From the NCBI GenBank assembly GCA_025055765.1, contig JANWWS010000013.1:463752-527751 (forward strand): DNA of 64,000 nucleotides. Reading direction: 5' to 3'. Shown piece after piece: positions 52,720 to 61,015 of this stretch. Position 1 is the first letter of the stretch; each line of letters opens with the position of its first letter. Under the pieces are notes generated by a model that did no database searches, was not told the origin of the DNA, and saw nothing but the letters and a program-made list of their open reading frames with translations. A program made the translations under genes and the position numbers. Source of the stretch: Leptospiraceae bacterium (GTDB lineage: Bacteria > Spirochaetota > Leptospiria > Turneriellales > Turneriellaceae).

Positions 52720-53727
52720 CTAAAACAAAGCTACCGTATAACCCAGTGTTAGAAAAAATCCTGAGTGAGAAAACTCATTGACCACATTTTTGTCTAAAAC
52801 ATCTCGCGAATAAGTAATGACCGTGCTACCAGTATGGGGGTCCCGTTTTTCCTGCGTGAAATTCCCCACCCGTACCATATTAGCCTCAAACGACAACAAT
52901 TGGTATCCTAGGCGCAATTCCATCAGATGGCTCTTCTCTACTTGGTACTGAATGCCCCCCATAAAGGCGAAACGCAAGCCCAGGTCGTTAATGAAATTTT
53001 CCTGAAGGGTAGCTTTATTTTGCACTAAAAGCAAACCCTCAGGCACGAGGTTTGTTTCCATGCTGGTTTTGCGCTTGGCACTGACAATTCCAAGTCCCAT
53101 TTGCAAACCAGCAAAAGGGATGAGCCTTTGCTTAGCCAAAAAAGAGCTTTGCGAAAGTCTTCCCAAATCTCCTTCGTGAAAATAAAACAGAGATATGCCT
53201 GGCGAGACCACAAGGGAATCTTCCACTGTCTTAATCTTTGCTATAAAAATTTCACTTTGGTTTTGGGGTATATCAAAAAATGTCACAGACCTGCTTTCAT
53301 TTATGGTGGTGCGGCCTCCAAAAGGAGCCACATAGAGATGACCCCCTAATCTTACAGAGCGGACTTTTTCGCTGCCACGAATTTTTTGAAAGCCAGGGAT
53401 GTAGGGCAACTGCAACCCAAAGAGAGCCTCAATTAGCAAGGCCCCTTGGGAAATGCTCTTGGCTTGGCTTGAAATATTTAGCTCACCCCGATAGTAAGGC
53501 GATTGCGCAAGGAAAATGTCGGAGCGAATGCCCTCAAGGCGGCCTTCTGCCCATGAAGGATGTTCCTTGCCCACTAGTAGTAGCGTTTGGGCTGTAATTT
53601 CAAAAGAAGAAAACCATTTGCCAATCCGTTCTGACTTTTTCTCTAACCCTTCATGGATTTCACTAGCTTCTTGCGCTATTATTAGCTTCGTGGTAAGACC
53701 TATAAGTAAAAACCTAATCCACAACAT
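52720..53727 (-). CDS. outer-membrane beta-barrel-like protein, second of locus 2 pair
   Basis: The ATG at 53727 overlaps the stop of the preceding gene by four bases and starts a signal peptide (MLWIRFLLIGLTTKLIIAQ), giving 335 residues. The mature protein is strand-rich (SVRLGGHLYVAPFGG, LGLRFAFMGGIQYQVEKS, LMELRLGYQLLSFEANM) and ends SGFFLTLGYTVALF, a terminal Phe strand typical of outer-membrane barrels. By position and pattern it corresponds to the 287-residue protein at 32218, though identity is low. It is nine bases upstream of the giant lipoprotein gene. Confidence 0.75.
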   Translation of the reverse strand: MLWIRFLLIGLTTKLIIAQEASEIHEGLEKKSERIGKWFSSFEITAQTLLLVGKEHPSWAEGRLEGIRSDIFLAQSPYYRGELNISSQAKSISQGALLIEALFGLQLPYIPGFQKIRGSEKVRSVRLGGHLYVAPFGGRTTINESRSVTFFDIPQNQSEIFIAKIKTVEDSLVVSPGISLFYFHEGDLGRLSQSSFLAKQRLIPFAGLQMGLGIVSAKRKTSMETNLVPEGLLLVQNKATLQENFINDLGLRFAFMGGIQYQVEKSHLMELRLGYQLLSFEANMVRVGNFTQEKRDPHTGSTVITYSRDVLDKNVVNEFSHSGFFLTLGYTVALF

Positions 53728-54920
53728 CAAAACACCACCCCAGCCTGTACAAAGGCACCTAACATTTCAAATTTATTCACCTCGATACTCTTGAAGCCAA
53801 GAGCTGTTAGGGGAAAAGAAGCCGCTAAAGTATCACCCAGAAGAGCCATACCTGTGCCATCCACATCCCTGTGAAGGTAGACAAAACCATAGTTTATCCC
53901 TAGGCGAAATTCTGTTTGGAGGTTCTTAAATTTGGGAGGTCGATAACCTGTATACAAGCGAAACAAGGGACCCACATCTGCGGTATTGTTTGATTCTGCC
54001 CTTCCCTGGAGCACCCGTTTCTGAAAATAGTCCGCGGGGGACTCAGGCGGCAAGAGATCCGTTCGCTCGGAATAAAAGGCTATTTTTTGCGAAGTACCTA
54101 AAATCATGGCCCCTACCGCAAGGCCCGCCGTTAGGCGCCCCCAATTTCTTTGCAAATACTCGTACTCATAGTATACCGAGGGAGAGAGGATCCATACATC
54201 TTCGTTCATGCTCATCTGGAAGCTGTAATGACCCCTTAGTGTTTGAGGATTGACAAAACCTAACTTGGCCATGGGACAATTATTGATATTAGAATTGTCG
54301 CAGTATTCCGTAAGCGTCATCTCCGTTTTCAGGTCGATTGTCTTTAGCGGAACAAGCCCTGCCAACCCAAAGTCAAATTCCAACTGATGTTTCTTGTCCG
54401 ATGTTAGAAAATAGCCAATGGCTAGTCCCCCGGTCGGCAGAAAGAAAGTGGGGGCACGACGCACCGGCTTTGCCATGGAGAGAGAAAACTCAGGATTAAA
54501 GTTTAGTAGCGAAAGCTTTAACCTCTTACCACCAAAAGTGTCTTCAATCTGCTTTATAACCGCAAGAAATTCCGGACCAAGATTAAAGTAATTTACGGTG
54601 CTCGAAGCCTTTAAGTAGTATTGCCCTCTTTTCAAAACCCGACTTCTTCTCCAGGAAAGTACATCCCCAGACTCATCCTCAAAAGACCGTGATTCTGGCT
54701 CACCAGAGGGGGGGAGCTCTTGAGGTATACGTTCAACGTTTTCCTTTCTCGCAGTTTCCCTTTTACTTTTTTGACGAATTTCTAGCTTGCGCTCAAGAGC
54801 CTCTACAGGCTTTTCCTGGGAAAAAAGACTGTTCTCCTCTCGCAGAAAAAAGGCAAAAATTATGAGTAGCCACACACCCCTCTGCCGAAGAAACCAGCTT
54901 TCTAATTCTATATAGTTCAT
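53727..54920 (-). CDS. outer-membrane beta-barrel-like protein, first of locus 2 pair
   Basis: The 397-residue protein begins at an ATG without a ribosome site. It has a signal segment (GVWLLIIFAFFL), a charged linker of about 75 residues (LERKLEIRQKSKRETARKEN), then a barrel-like region (KHQLEFDFGLAGLVPLKTI, LTAGLAVGAMILGTSQKIA) ending EMLGAFVQAGVVF. The central block NNCPMAKLGFV, then SPSVYYEYEYLQRNWG aligns with the 303-residue protein at 33078, identifying them as paralogues. The conserved upstream element lies about 57-92 bases before its start. Function unknown. Confidence 0.75.
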   Translation of the reverse strand: MNYIELESWFLRQRGVWLLIIFAFFLREENSLFSQEKPVEALERKLEIRQKSKRETARKENVERIPQELPPSGEPESRSFEDESGDVLSWRRSRVLKRGQYYLKASSTVNYFNLGPEFLAVIKQIEDTFGGKRLKLSLLNFNPEFSLSMAKPVRRAPTFFLPTGGLAIGYFLTSDKKHQLEFDFGLAGLVPLKTIDLKTEMTLTEYCDNSNINNCPMAKLGFVNPQTLRGHYSFQMSMNEDVWILSPSVYYEYEYLQRNWGRLTAGLAVGAMILGTSQKIAFYSERTDLLPPESPADYFQKRVLQGRAESNNTADVGPLFRLYTGYRPPKFKNLQTEFRLGINYGFVYLHRDVDGTGMALLGDTLAASFPLTALGFKSIEVNKFEMLGAFVQAGVVF

Positions 54921-54931
54921 TTTGACAAATA

Positions 54932-54943
54932 TAACGTTCGTTA
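54932..54943. promoter_or_regulatory. inverted repeat in the leader of locus 2
   Basis: TAACG-TT-CGTTA is a perfect 5-bp inverted repeat between the candidate -10 and the ATG of the 397-residue barrel gene. It could be an operator. Confidence 0.3.
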
Positions 54944-54954
54944 CACGCTATTTA

Positions 54955-54984
54955 TATATCGTTCTATTAAGTAAGAGGGGTCAA
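54955..54984 (-). promoter_or_regulatory. candidate promoter of locus 2
   Basis: On the minus strand TTGACC (54979-54984) and GATATA (54955-54960) are 18 bases apart. The -35 hexamer is embedded in the conserved upstream element, whose AT tract lies just upstream of it like an UP element. Confidence 0.45.
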
Positions 54985-55012
54985 AAATTTTACGAAAATT
55001 TATGCACCGCAC
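54978..55012 (-). promoter_or_regulatory. conserved upstream element, copy 2
   Basis: On the minus strand the blocks are GTGCGGTGCA, TAAATTTTCG and TAAAATTTTTGACCC, matching copy 1 at 32178-32213 over almost its whole length, with C/T or A/G changes and a one-base length difference. It heads the second barrel/giant-lipoprotein locus. Confidence 0.6.
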
Positions 55013-55026
55013 CATAACACAAGACC

Positions 55027-55054
55027 TTGACATGCTGCTTTTTCCCACTACAAT
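55027..55054 (+). promoter_or_regulatory. sigma-70-type promoter of the aldo/keto reductase gene
   Basis: TTGACA (55027-55032) and TACAAT (55049-55054) are separated by 16 bases. The ATG at 55060 falls where transcription should start, so the mRNA is predicted to be leaderless; no ribosome site is present. Confidence 0.6.
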
Positions 55055-55059
55055 AACCT

Positions 55060-55866
55060 ATGGAAAAATACGTAATAAGCCGAAAAGGCACCAAAATTCC
55101 ACGAATAGGATTCGGGGTGTGGCAGCTTTCTTCAAAAGAATGCTACGAGGCAGTGCGTTATGCCCTTGAGGTAGGTTATCGGCTAATAGATACAGCCAAA
55201 ATATATGGTAACGAAGAAGCCGTAGGTAAGGCTGTGCGGGATAGCGGGCTTCCACGAGAAGAGATTTTCATTACCACAAAGCTTTGGAATAGTGATCAGG
55301 CTAAGGCTCGCAAAGCCTTTGAAACAAGCCTCAAAAAATTAGGTTTGGATTATGTCGACATATACCTCATTCATTACCCCGTTCCTGAGACTAGGATGCG
55401 TGCCTACCAAGAATTGGAAAAACTTGTCCAAGAAGGATTAATCCGAGAGCTTGGTGTGAGCAACTACATGATCCACCATCTAGAAGAGCTTTTAAGCCAT
55501 GCCGAAATCCCCCCGGCGATAAATCAAGTGGAAATGCACCCCTGGCTTTACCAGAAAGAACTGGCCGCATACTGCCAAAGCAAAAAAATCTTAGTCGAGG
55601 CCTATAGTCCCTTGGCACGTGCCCAAAAAATAAAGGACCCCGCCTTACAAGAATTGGCAAGGTCCCTTGGCAAAACGCCGGCCCAAATTCTAATCCGTTG
55701 GTCACTCGAGCACGGCTTTATCCCCCTACCCAAATCAGCTAAGAAAGAGAGAATTATAGAAAATTACTCCGTCTGGAACTTTACTTTGCCAAAAGAAATC
55801 ATGGATAGGCTCGATAAATTCCACATAAATTACCACACTTGCTGGGACCCTACCCATGAACCCTAG
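55060..55866 (+). CDS. aldo/keto reductase
   Basis: The 268-residue protein is an NADPH-dependent aldo/keto reductase of the 2,5-diketogluconate reductase type. The catalytic tetrad is visible: Asp44 and Tyr49 (RLIDTAKIYGNE), Lys74 (FITTKLWN) and His105 (VDIYLIHYP). The cofactor part LPKSAKKERIIENYSVW is also conserved. The substrate cannot be fixed from sequence; small aldehydes such as methylglyoxal are common. It is divergent from the locus 2 barrel gene. Its last four bases overlap the end of the small gene on the other strand. Confidence 0.93.
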   Translation: MEKYVISRKGTKIPRIGFGVWQLSSKECYEAVRYALEVGYRLIDTAKIYGNEEAVGKAVRDSGLPREEIFITTKLWNSDQAKARKAFETSLKKLGLDYVDIYLIHYPVPETRMRAYQELEKLVQEGLIRELGVSNYMIHHLEELLSHAEIPPAINQVEMHPWLYQKELAAYCQSKKILVEAYSPLARAQKIKDPALQELARSLGKTPAQILIRWSLEHGFIPLPKSAKKERIIENYSVWNFTLPKEIMDRLDKFHINYHTCWDPTHEP

Positions 55867-56051
55867 TCTTTTATTATAAAGTATATCATGGAAAATAGAG
55901 AAAAAGCAATGCTTAGCAAAAGACCAATGATAGGCCAGTTTTCTTCAGTTTCGGCAATTTTTGTTCCAAAATAAATTACAGGAATTTTCATAAAGACAAC
56001 AGCTATCAGAAAAAGCCGGCCCATTTTGGTTAAATCAGGTTCTTTTTCCAT
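55863..56051 (-). CDS. small two-helix membrane protein
   Basis: The 62-residue frame encodes two membrane segments (MGRLFLIAVVFMKIPVIYFG and IIGLLLSIAFSLFSMIYFII) with a charged N-terminus. It starts three bases after the GDT1-like gene in the same direction and could be co-translated with it. No family is recognised. The size is small, but the hydrophobic profile and tight spacing support a real gene. Confidence 0.55.
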   Translation of the reverse strand: MEKEPDLTKMGRLFLIAVVFMKIPVIYFGTKIAETEENWPIIGLLLSIAFSLFSMIYFIIKD

Positions 56052-56054
56052 GGC

Positions 56055-56327
56055 CTAGGAATGTACCAAGGTGTAGACCCCCATGATAATAAAAACAGCA
56101 CCCGCGACAAACTTTAGTACCCTGGGAGAAACATGCGCGGCTATGAAATTTCCAGCTAGTGTACCAATACCTGCAGCTAAGATAAGTGCCAAAGAAGCAG
56201 CAAAAAAAATCACCCAGCGTGGAGCATTTTTTTGGGCAGCAAAAAGCAAGGTGGCCAACTGGGTTTTATCCCCTAACTCCGCTAGAAATATAGTTAAAAA
56301 AACCTTTAGGAAAACCTCATACCACAT
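56055..56327 (-). CDS. GDT1/TMEM165-family (UPF0016) membrane transporter, single repeat
   Basis: The 90-residue protein has one copy of the family motif at 17-22 (AELGDKTQLATLLFA) and three membrane segments. Eukaryotic and many bacterial members have two such repeats; single-repeat bacterial forms are thought to pair in the membrane. Relatives move Mn2+ or Ca2+, including bacterial manganese exporters. The adjacent 62-residue membrane protein could be a partner, but it lacks the motif. It lies 14 bases after the SpoIIE phosphatase gene. Confidence 0.88.
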   Translation of the reverse strand: MWYEVFLKVFLTIFLAELGDKTQLATLLFAAQKNAPRWVIFFAASLALILAAGIGTLAGNFIAAHVSPRVLKFVAGAVFIIMGVYTLVHS

Positions 56328-56341
56328 AGGACACTCTTTGG

Positions 56342-58129
56342 CTAGGCTTGAGGTTTGACGAGCAAAAATGATATGTCATCTGCAAATGGTTGGTTCCCTC
56401 TAAAGAGCCTTAATTCTTCCATGATACTTTGCGCAAAATCCTCTGGTGGGAGATGCCGCGACTTCAATAAAAAGTAGCTTAGTCTCTCTTCTCCAAAAAA
56501 CTCCTTTTCGGGATTTTCACATTCACTAATGCCATCCGAGTATACGAACAGAACATCTCCCTTGCATAAAGTTAACTTACCAGGTGCAAAAATTTCTTCA
56601 TTTAACTCCATAGCCCCCAAGAGAAGTCCTGGAGTGTCTAAAAACTCAACAGTATTATCTTTGCGTACGCAAAGAGCACGGGTATGCCCAGCATTGCAAT
56701 ATTCTACGTCTGCCGAACGAGACAGAGCAAGAAAAAAGGCCGTCATGTAAGCTGAGGTTTTCATTTCCTTAAGCAAAAGATGATTTATCCTGTGGCAAAG
56801 CAAAGAAAGAGGTGGGTTATCCTGCACCGCACTCTGGAATACCTGTTTGGCTATCATGCTCACAAGGGCTGCTGGCACACCATGGCCGCTAACATCTCCT
56901 AAGAAAAGATAGATTTTTTCCGAGGTTTCTACTACCCCACATACATCGCCTGAGACCTTTGAGCTGGGCATTGCGTAAAAATAAAGCTCATAATCCCCTA
57001 CCTTGCGGGGAATTTCCGCATTCATAAGCTGTTGGATTTCCGAAGCCATGGAAAGCTCAAGCTCGAGAATTTCTTGTTGCTGCTTTAAACGCTCGTTAGC
57101 CTCTTTTAATTCACGAGTACGCCTTTCTACCATGATTTCAAGCATCCTGTTCTGGCGTAAAAGTCTCTCGGCAGCACTGAAGAGACCATCAGAAAGTCGG
57201 GCCAGCTCTTTATCGGCAGTGCCCGTAAAGGTTTCACTTTGTCTACCAGCACGCAAAGATTGGCTCATTTTTTCTAATGAGTAGATACTCTGGTAAATAT
57301 TATACAAAAACATAGCCATTAAAAGAGCAAAATTAAAAAAGGCTACAATAGCATAAAATAAAACATTCTGTAGTATATGCCCTTCAGCTATGTTTTTCTG
57401 GGCCATAAGCGAAATAAGCAAATAGCCTGAAAGAGCAGTTAAGAGCAAAATTATGATTAGCTTGCGTCGTAGAGAAAAAACATAATAATGCCCCGGCGAT
57501 CCCCCTAAATGATATATCTTTCGGCGCACCTCGGAGCGGCTACGAAAAAAATGAAGATCCGCCGTAAAATAAGAGAAAAACATCAAATGTGGAATGCTTG
57601 CAGCAATGGCCTGTAAGTAAGCAAAGAGATTACCAAACCCCCTTACCGCAATTTCATAGCTAGCTGCGGGAATCAAAAATACCGCCACATCCAAAAGAGA
57701 AGTGGTCATGCGCAAGATGGGCAGCTTCGTAAGATCTTTGAGAAGTTGGTCATATTCGGCAATAGGACGCCCCTGTAGAAGTGTGCCATTTTTATACATA
57801 TGGTTAATTCGGTTTACCATGGAAAAAACAGAGGGGATACCAAATCGATGAAAGCTCCCATGAAGAATCCAGTGGACCACTACCACGAAGGGAAAAGCTA
57901 CCAGAAAAAGAACTGTTAAGAGATCGGGAAAAAACTGCATGGCCATGCCAGACACATAGCCATAAGCAAAAAGAACCACCGGTATTGATGCCCAAAGGTA
58001 ATGAAATTGAGGACCAAAACAATGGCCAAAGTACCTGCACAAATTTTCGCAGGTGGCCATATATTTTTGAAAGATACTACGCGATAATTTTCGAAAATAA
58101 CTACTCGCCCTGACTAAGGGTGAAACCAT
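56342..58129 (-). CDS. membrane-bound PP2C/SpoIIE-type serine phosphatase
   Basis: The 595-residue protein has about six membrane segments in its first 300 residues, a HAMP-like linker (LYNIYQSIYSLEKMSQSLRA), a coiled coil (RRTRELKEANERLKQQQEIL) and a C-terminal SpoIIE phosphatase domain. The domain shows MPSSKVSGDVCGV, FLGDVSGHGVPAALVSM, YCNAGHTRALCV, FVYSDGISECEN and FADDISFLLV, with the metal-binding Asp residues intact. Such proteins (RsbU-like) act in anti-sigma partner-switching pathways or stress signalling. GGAG precedes the ATG. The start lies 29 bases inside the end of the isocitrate dehydrogenase gene. Confidence 0.9.
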   Translation of the reverse strand: MVSPLVRASSYFRKLSRSIFQKYMATCENLCRYFGHCFGPQFHYLWASIPVVLFAYGYVSGMAMQFFPDLLTVLFLVAFPFVVVVHWILHGSFHRFGIPSVFSMVNRINHMYKNGTLLQGRPIAEYDQLLKDLTKLPILRMTTSLLDVAVFLIPAASYEIAVRGFGNLFAYLQAIAASIPHLMFFSYFTADLHFFRSRSEVRRKIYHLGGSPGHYYVFSLRRKLIIILLLTALSGYLLISLMAQKNIAEGHILQNVLFYAIVAFFNFALLMAMFLYNIYQSIYSLEKMSQSLRAGRQSETFTGTADKELARLSDGLFSAAERLLRQNRMLEIMVERRTRELKEANERLKQQQEILELELSMASEIQQLMNAEIPRKVGDYELYFYAMPSSKVSGDVCGVVETSEKIYLFLGDVSGHGVPAALVSMIAKQVFQSAVQDNPPLSLLCHRINHLLLKEMKTSAYMTAFFLALSRSADVEYCNAGHTRALCVRKDNTVEFLDTPGLLLGAMELNEEIFAPGKLTLCKGDVLFVYSDGISECENPEKEFFGEERLSYFLLKSRHLPPEDFAQSIMEELRLFRGNQPFADDISFLLVKPQA

Positions 58130-59543
58130 TTACTCCATCAAAGGTATAGAGATTTTCTGTTTTAATAAAGTCTATACCTTTTTGGCCTATTTTGTCAAGA
58201 AGAACTAGAATATCCTGGTGGCTTATACCCTTGTCCGTCTTTGAAACAAAGCGACAGCGAAAATGATCGGTGCAAAAAGAAACAGCCATGGGATTTGGGT
58301 ATACCTTGAGTCCGCGATTTGAGATCATCTTTAGCTTTAATACCGGATGCTCAATGGCCTCCAGAAGCTCTCCCAAGGAGGCAGGGTCTTTCGTTGGCCA
58401 TTCTACAAAAACATCAACACCCACAAGTTCTTTTTTAACTGAAATATTCGTGAGAGCATGACTTGGATTCATGCGATAAGATGAAGTTCGAAAACCTTTC
58501 AGCTGCTCTGGCTTTTTCCCAAGATTTGCTATCACGGCTTCGGCAAACTCCCGAGTCGTGACCTTTCGGCGGCTTTTTCCCTCACGAAAAATATCGTTTG
58601 TGTGTATACCCTCTTCGATAGTTCGCAGCCAGGCATTTTGAATCAACTCTGCCTTTTCCGCCAGCCCCACATGCACCAACATCATCACTGCTGCCTGTAA
58701 GAGCCCAGAAGGGTTTGCAATACCCTTACCCGCTATGTCAGGAGCCGAACCATGTATAGCCTCAAACATAGCCGCATGTAATCCAATATTAGCTGAACCC
58801 GCCAGGCCAACGGATCCCGCTATTTGGGCTGCAATATCTGAAATTATGTCTCCATAGAGATTTAAGGTTACAATAACATCAAAGCGCTCCGGAGTGTCTG
58901 CAATACGAGCGGAGCCAATATCAATGATATAGTGATCTTTTTCGATGTCAGGATACTCCTTCCCTATTTCGTTAAAAATATGGTGAAAGAGACCGTCCGT
59001 CATTTTCATTATGTTGTCTTTGGTCATGCAAGATACTTTTTTTCTACCATAGGCTCGCGCATACTCAAAAGCATAGCGGATAATGCGCTCACAACCTGGA
59101 CGACTAACCAGCTTTAAGCACTGGACTACCTCTGGGGTTTGGCGGTGCTCAATACCTGCATAAAGGTCTTCCTCGTTTTCTCTAATTATCACTAAATCCA
59201 TCTGGGGATGGCGGGTCTCAACAAAAGGATGATAGGCTACGCATGGCCTTACGTTGGCATAAAGGGAAAGCATCTTTCGCATGGTGACATTTAAGGATTT
59301 ATAACCTCCACCCTGAGGGGTAGTGATTGGCGCTTTCAAAAGCACTCTTGTCTTAAGTATGGTTTCCCAAGCCTTCTCATCAATGCCAGATGTATTCCCC
59401 GCCAAATATACTTTTTCACCAATATCAATAAAATGGTACTCAAGGGGAACATCAGCAGCATGGAGAACGGCTAGAACCGCATCCATAATTTCGGGACCTA
59501 TGCCATCCCCCTTAGCTATCGTGATGGGAATCTTTGAGCTCAT
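58101..59543 (-). CDS. icd: isocitrate dehydrogenase with C-terminal extension domain
   Basis: The enzyme oxidises isocitrate to 2-oxoglutarate in the TCA cycle. The 480-residue protein has the beta-decarboxylating dehydrogenase fold: AKGDGIGPEIMDAVLAVL, IRENEEDLYAGIEHRQT, MTKDNIMKMTDG, VTLNLYGDIISDIAAQ and FEAIHGSAPDIAGKGIANP. The residues after about 335 form an extra domain (VGVDVFVEWPTKDPASLGEL, CRFVSKTDKGISHQDILVLL), as in the long Thermus/Rickettsia-type isocitrate dehydrogenases. The cofactor is probably NADP but cannot be settled by eye. It overlaps the SpoIIE gene start by 29 bases. Confidence 0.9.
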   Translation of the reverse strand: MSSKIPITIAKGDGIGPEIMDAVLAVLHAADVPLEYHFIDIGEKVYLAGNTSGIDEKAWETILKTRVLLKAPITTPQGGGYKSLNVTMRKMLSLYANVRPCVAYHPFVETRHPQMDLVIIRENEEDLYAGIEHRQTPEVVQCLKLVSRPGCERIIRYAFEYARAYGRKKVSCMTKDNIMKMTDGLFHHIFNEIGKEYPDIEKDHYIIDIGSARIADTPERFDVIVTLNLYGDIISDIAAQIAGSVGLAGSANIGLHAAMFEAIHGSAPDIAGKGIANPSGLLQAAVMMLVHVGLAEKAELIQNAWLRTIEEGIHTNDIFREGKSRRKVTTREFAEAVIANLGKKPEQLKGFRTSSYRMNPSHALTNISVKKELVGVDVFVEWPTKDPASLGELLEAIEHPVLKLKMISNRGLKVYPNPMAVSFCTDHFRCRFVSKTDKGISHQDILVLLDKIGQKGIDFIKTENLYTFDGVNGFTLSQGE

Positions 59544-59552
59544 GCGACCTTC

Positions 59553-61010
59553 TCAAAGTCTCTTTTCCCGAGGCAAGAGAAATTTCGCCTTCCCAAAAAA
59601 GCTTTGCCAATCCCAAAAATAAGTCTGAGGTTCAGGATAAAATCCCCCATTCGTTTTAAATAAATACTTTTTCCTCAGATGACCCACAAATAGCCAGGGA
59701 GCATCCTCTTGGATGATCCTTTGTATTTCGAATAATTTACGAGGAGAATAATCCCCCCTATCGATGAGCTGATCTACCTTATTATTTACATAATAAGCCC
59801 GATTGCCACCGACACCTATATTGCGGCTGTGGAAAAGAGGCTCCAAGAAATTCTCAGGATGGGGGTAATCGGCAAGCCATTTAAAAAGATATATGCCAGG
59901 TTTTCTTTCATTATTATTGCGAATGAGCGAGGGAAGATCCATAGTGTGGATATAGGAATTTACCCCCATTTTTTTTAAAATCTGCTGCAATATACGACTC
60001 AGGTTTTGTCTTTCTCGATCCGGAGGGGTAAAAATAAAAATGCGGTAGTCGGCAGCTACTTTAAAGTGCGGCAAACTCCTATGTGGATGATATATTTCAG
60101 GAAGAGAAACACCCCACTCTTCGGGTACCACCGCCTCAGAAGCACGACAGCTGCCTAAGGCCACCTTTTCGCAAAAGGTTTTACGGTCAAAAGCATAATT
60201 AAGAGCCTTTCGGAAAGATTTCTCACCCAAAAGAGCAAAATCAGAGACAATGGCTCCATAAAGGACCGCTGTACCGCTTAGCTCATAAGGCCAATATAGT
60301 TCCTCTTCATAAGGCATATGGCGGTAGGCCCCCTCGGCCTCATAAATGGTTAGCTGCTTTTTGGCAAAGAAAAAATAGCGGGAGGATTCATCCGGTAATA
60401 CAAGAAGTTCAACAGCATTGCGAGAAGATTTTAAGAGTATTCTTTCGGTTGTCTGCAGGACAAGCCGATAAGGACTTAGGTTGTCAAAGTAACCATTTGA
60501 GAGAAAACCTTCTTTAGAATAAATCGATGTCTTCGGCAAGGTAAGCCGAAACCTCAAACTTTTCCACAGTCCTCTCCTGCCATTAAGCTCAAGCACAACC
60601 TTATCTGCACCGCGAGCCTTTATTTTTCGCAAGCCAGAGAGAACCCAGCTTTGCCTGCCAGAATCCCGTAGACGCTGTAAACAAAAGACGACATCATCGG
60701 CGTGCAACTTTTTCCCACTTTTTTGAAAATAAGCCTCACGCAATCTAAGAATAACTCGGCTTGCCTGAACCTCTTCGTCGGCAACTAAATCCCCTTCAAG
60801 CCGGCCATAGCTACCCAAACGGTAGAGTCGACGGTGCAGCAGGTTTAAGACAATCCCCGAGGCCTCATCCACACTTTCAATAGGATCTAAAGATTGCACT
60901 CGATAGCGCAAGAAATAGCGGATGGGAGCTGGCTCATCACCTCCACCCTGACAGGAAAGCCAGAAAACGAAGGAGAAAATGCAGTATAACCTTAGCGCAA
61001 AATCCCTCAA
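59553..61010 (-). CDS. peptide/solute ABC transporter substrate-binding lipoprotein (SBP_bac_5)
   Basis: I place the start at the TTG at 61010, giving 485 residues and a lipoprotein signal (RDFALRLYCIFSFVFWLSC). The longer open frame upstream only translates two tRNA genes. The product has the OppA-family layout: RVQSLDPIESVDEASGIVL, KLHADDVVFCLQRLRDS, FRKALNYAFDRKTFCEKVA and IYLFKWLADYPHPENFLEP. Such proteins capture oligopeptides or similar solutes for an ABC transporter. No permease or ATPase gene is adjacent. The start is six bases from the tRNA-Gly gene, so expression may depend on the tRNA transcript. Confidence 0.82.
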   Translation of the reverse strand: MRDFALRLYCIFSFVFWLSCQGGGDEPAPIRYFLRYRVQSLDPIESVDEASGIVLNLLHRRLYRLGSYGRLEGDLVADEEVQASRVILRLREAYFQKSGKKLHADDVVFCLQRLRDSGRQSWVLSGLRKIKARGADKVVLELNGRRGLWKSLRFRLTLPKTSIYSKEGFLSNGYFDNLSPYRLVLQTTERILLKSSRNAVELLVLPDESSRYFFFAKKQLTIYEAEGAYRHMPYEEELYWPYELSGTAVLYGAIVSDFALLGEKSFRKALNYAFDRKTFCEKVALGSCRASEAVVPEEWGVSLPEIYHPHRSLPHFKVAADYRIFIFTPPDRERQNLSRILQQILKKMGVNSYIHTMDLPSLIRNNNERKPGIYLFKWLADYPHPENFLEPLFHSRNIGVGGNRAYYVNNKVDQLIDRGDYSPRKLFEIQRIIQEDAPWLFVGHLRKKYLFKTNGGFYPEPQTYFWDWQSFFGKAKFLLPREKRL

Positions 61011-61015
61011 AAATG

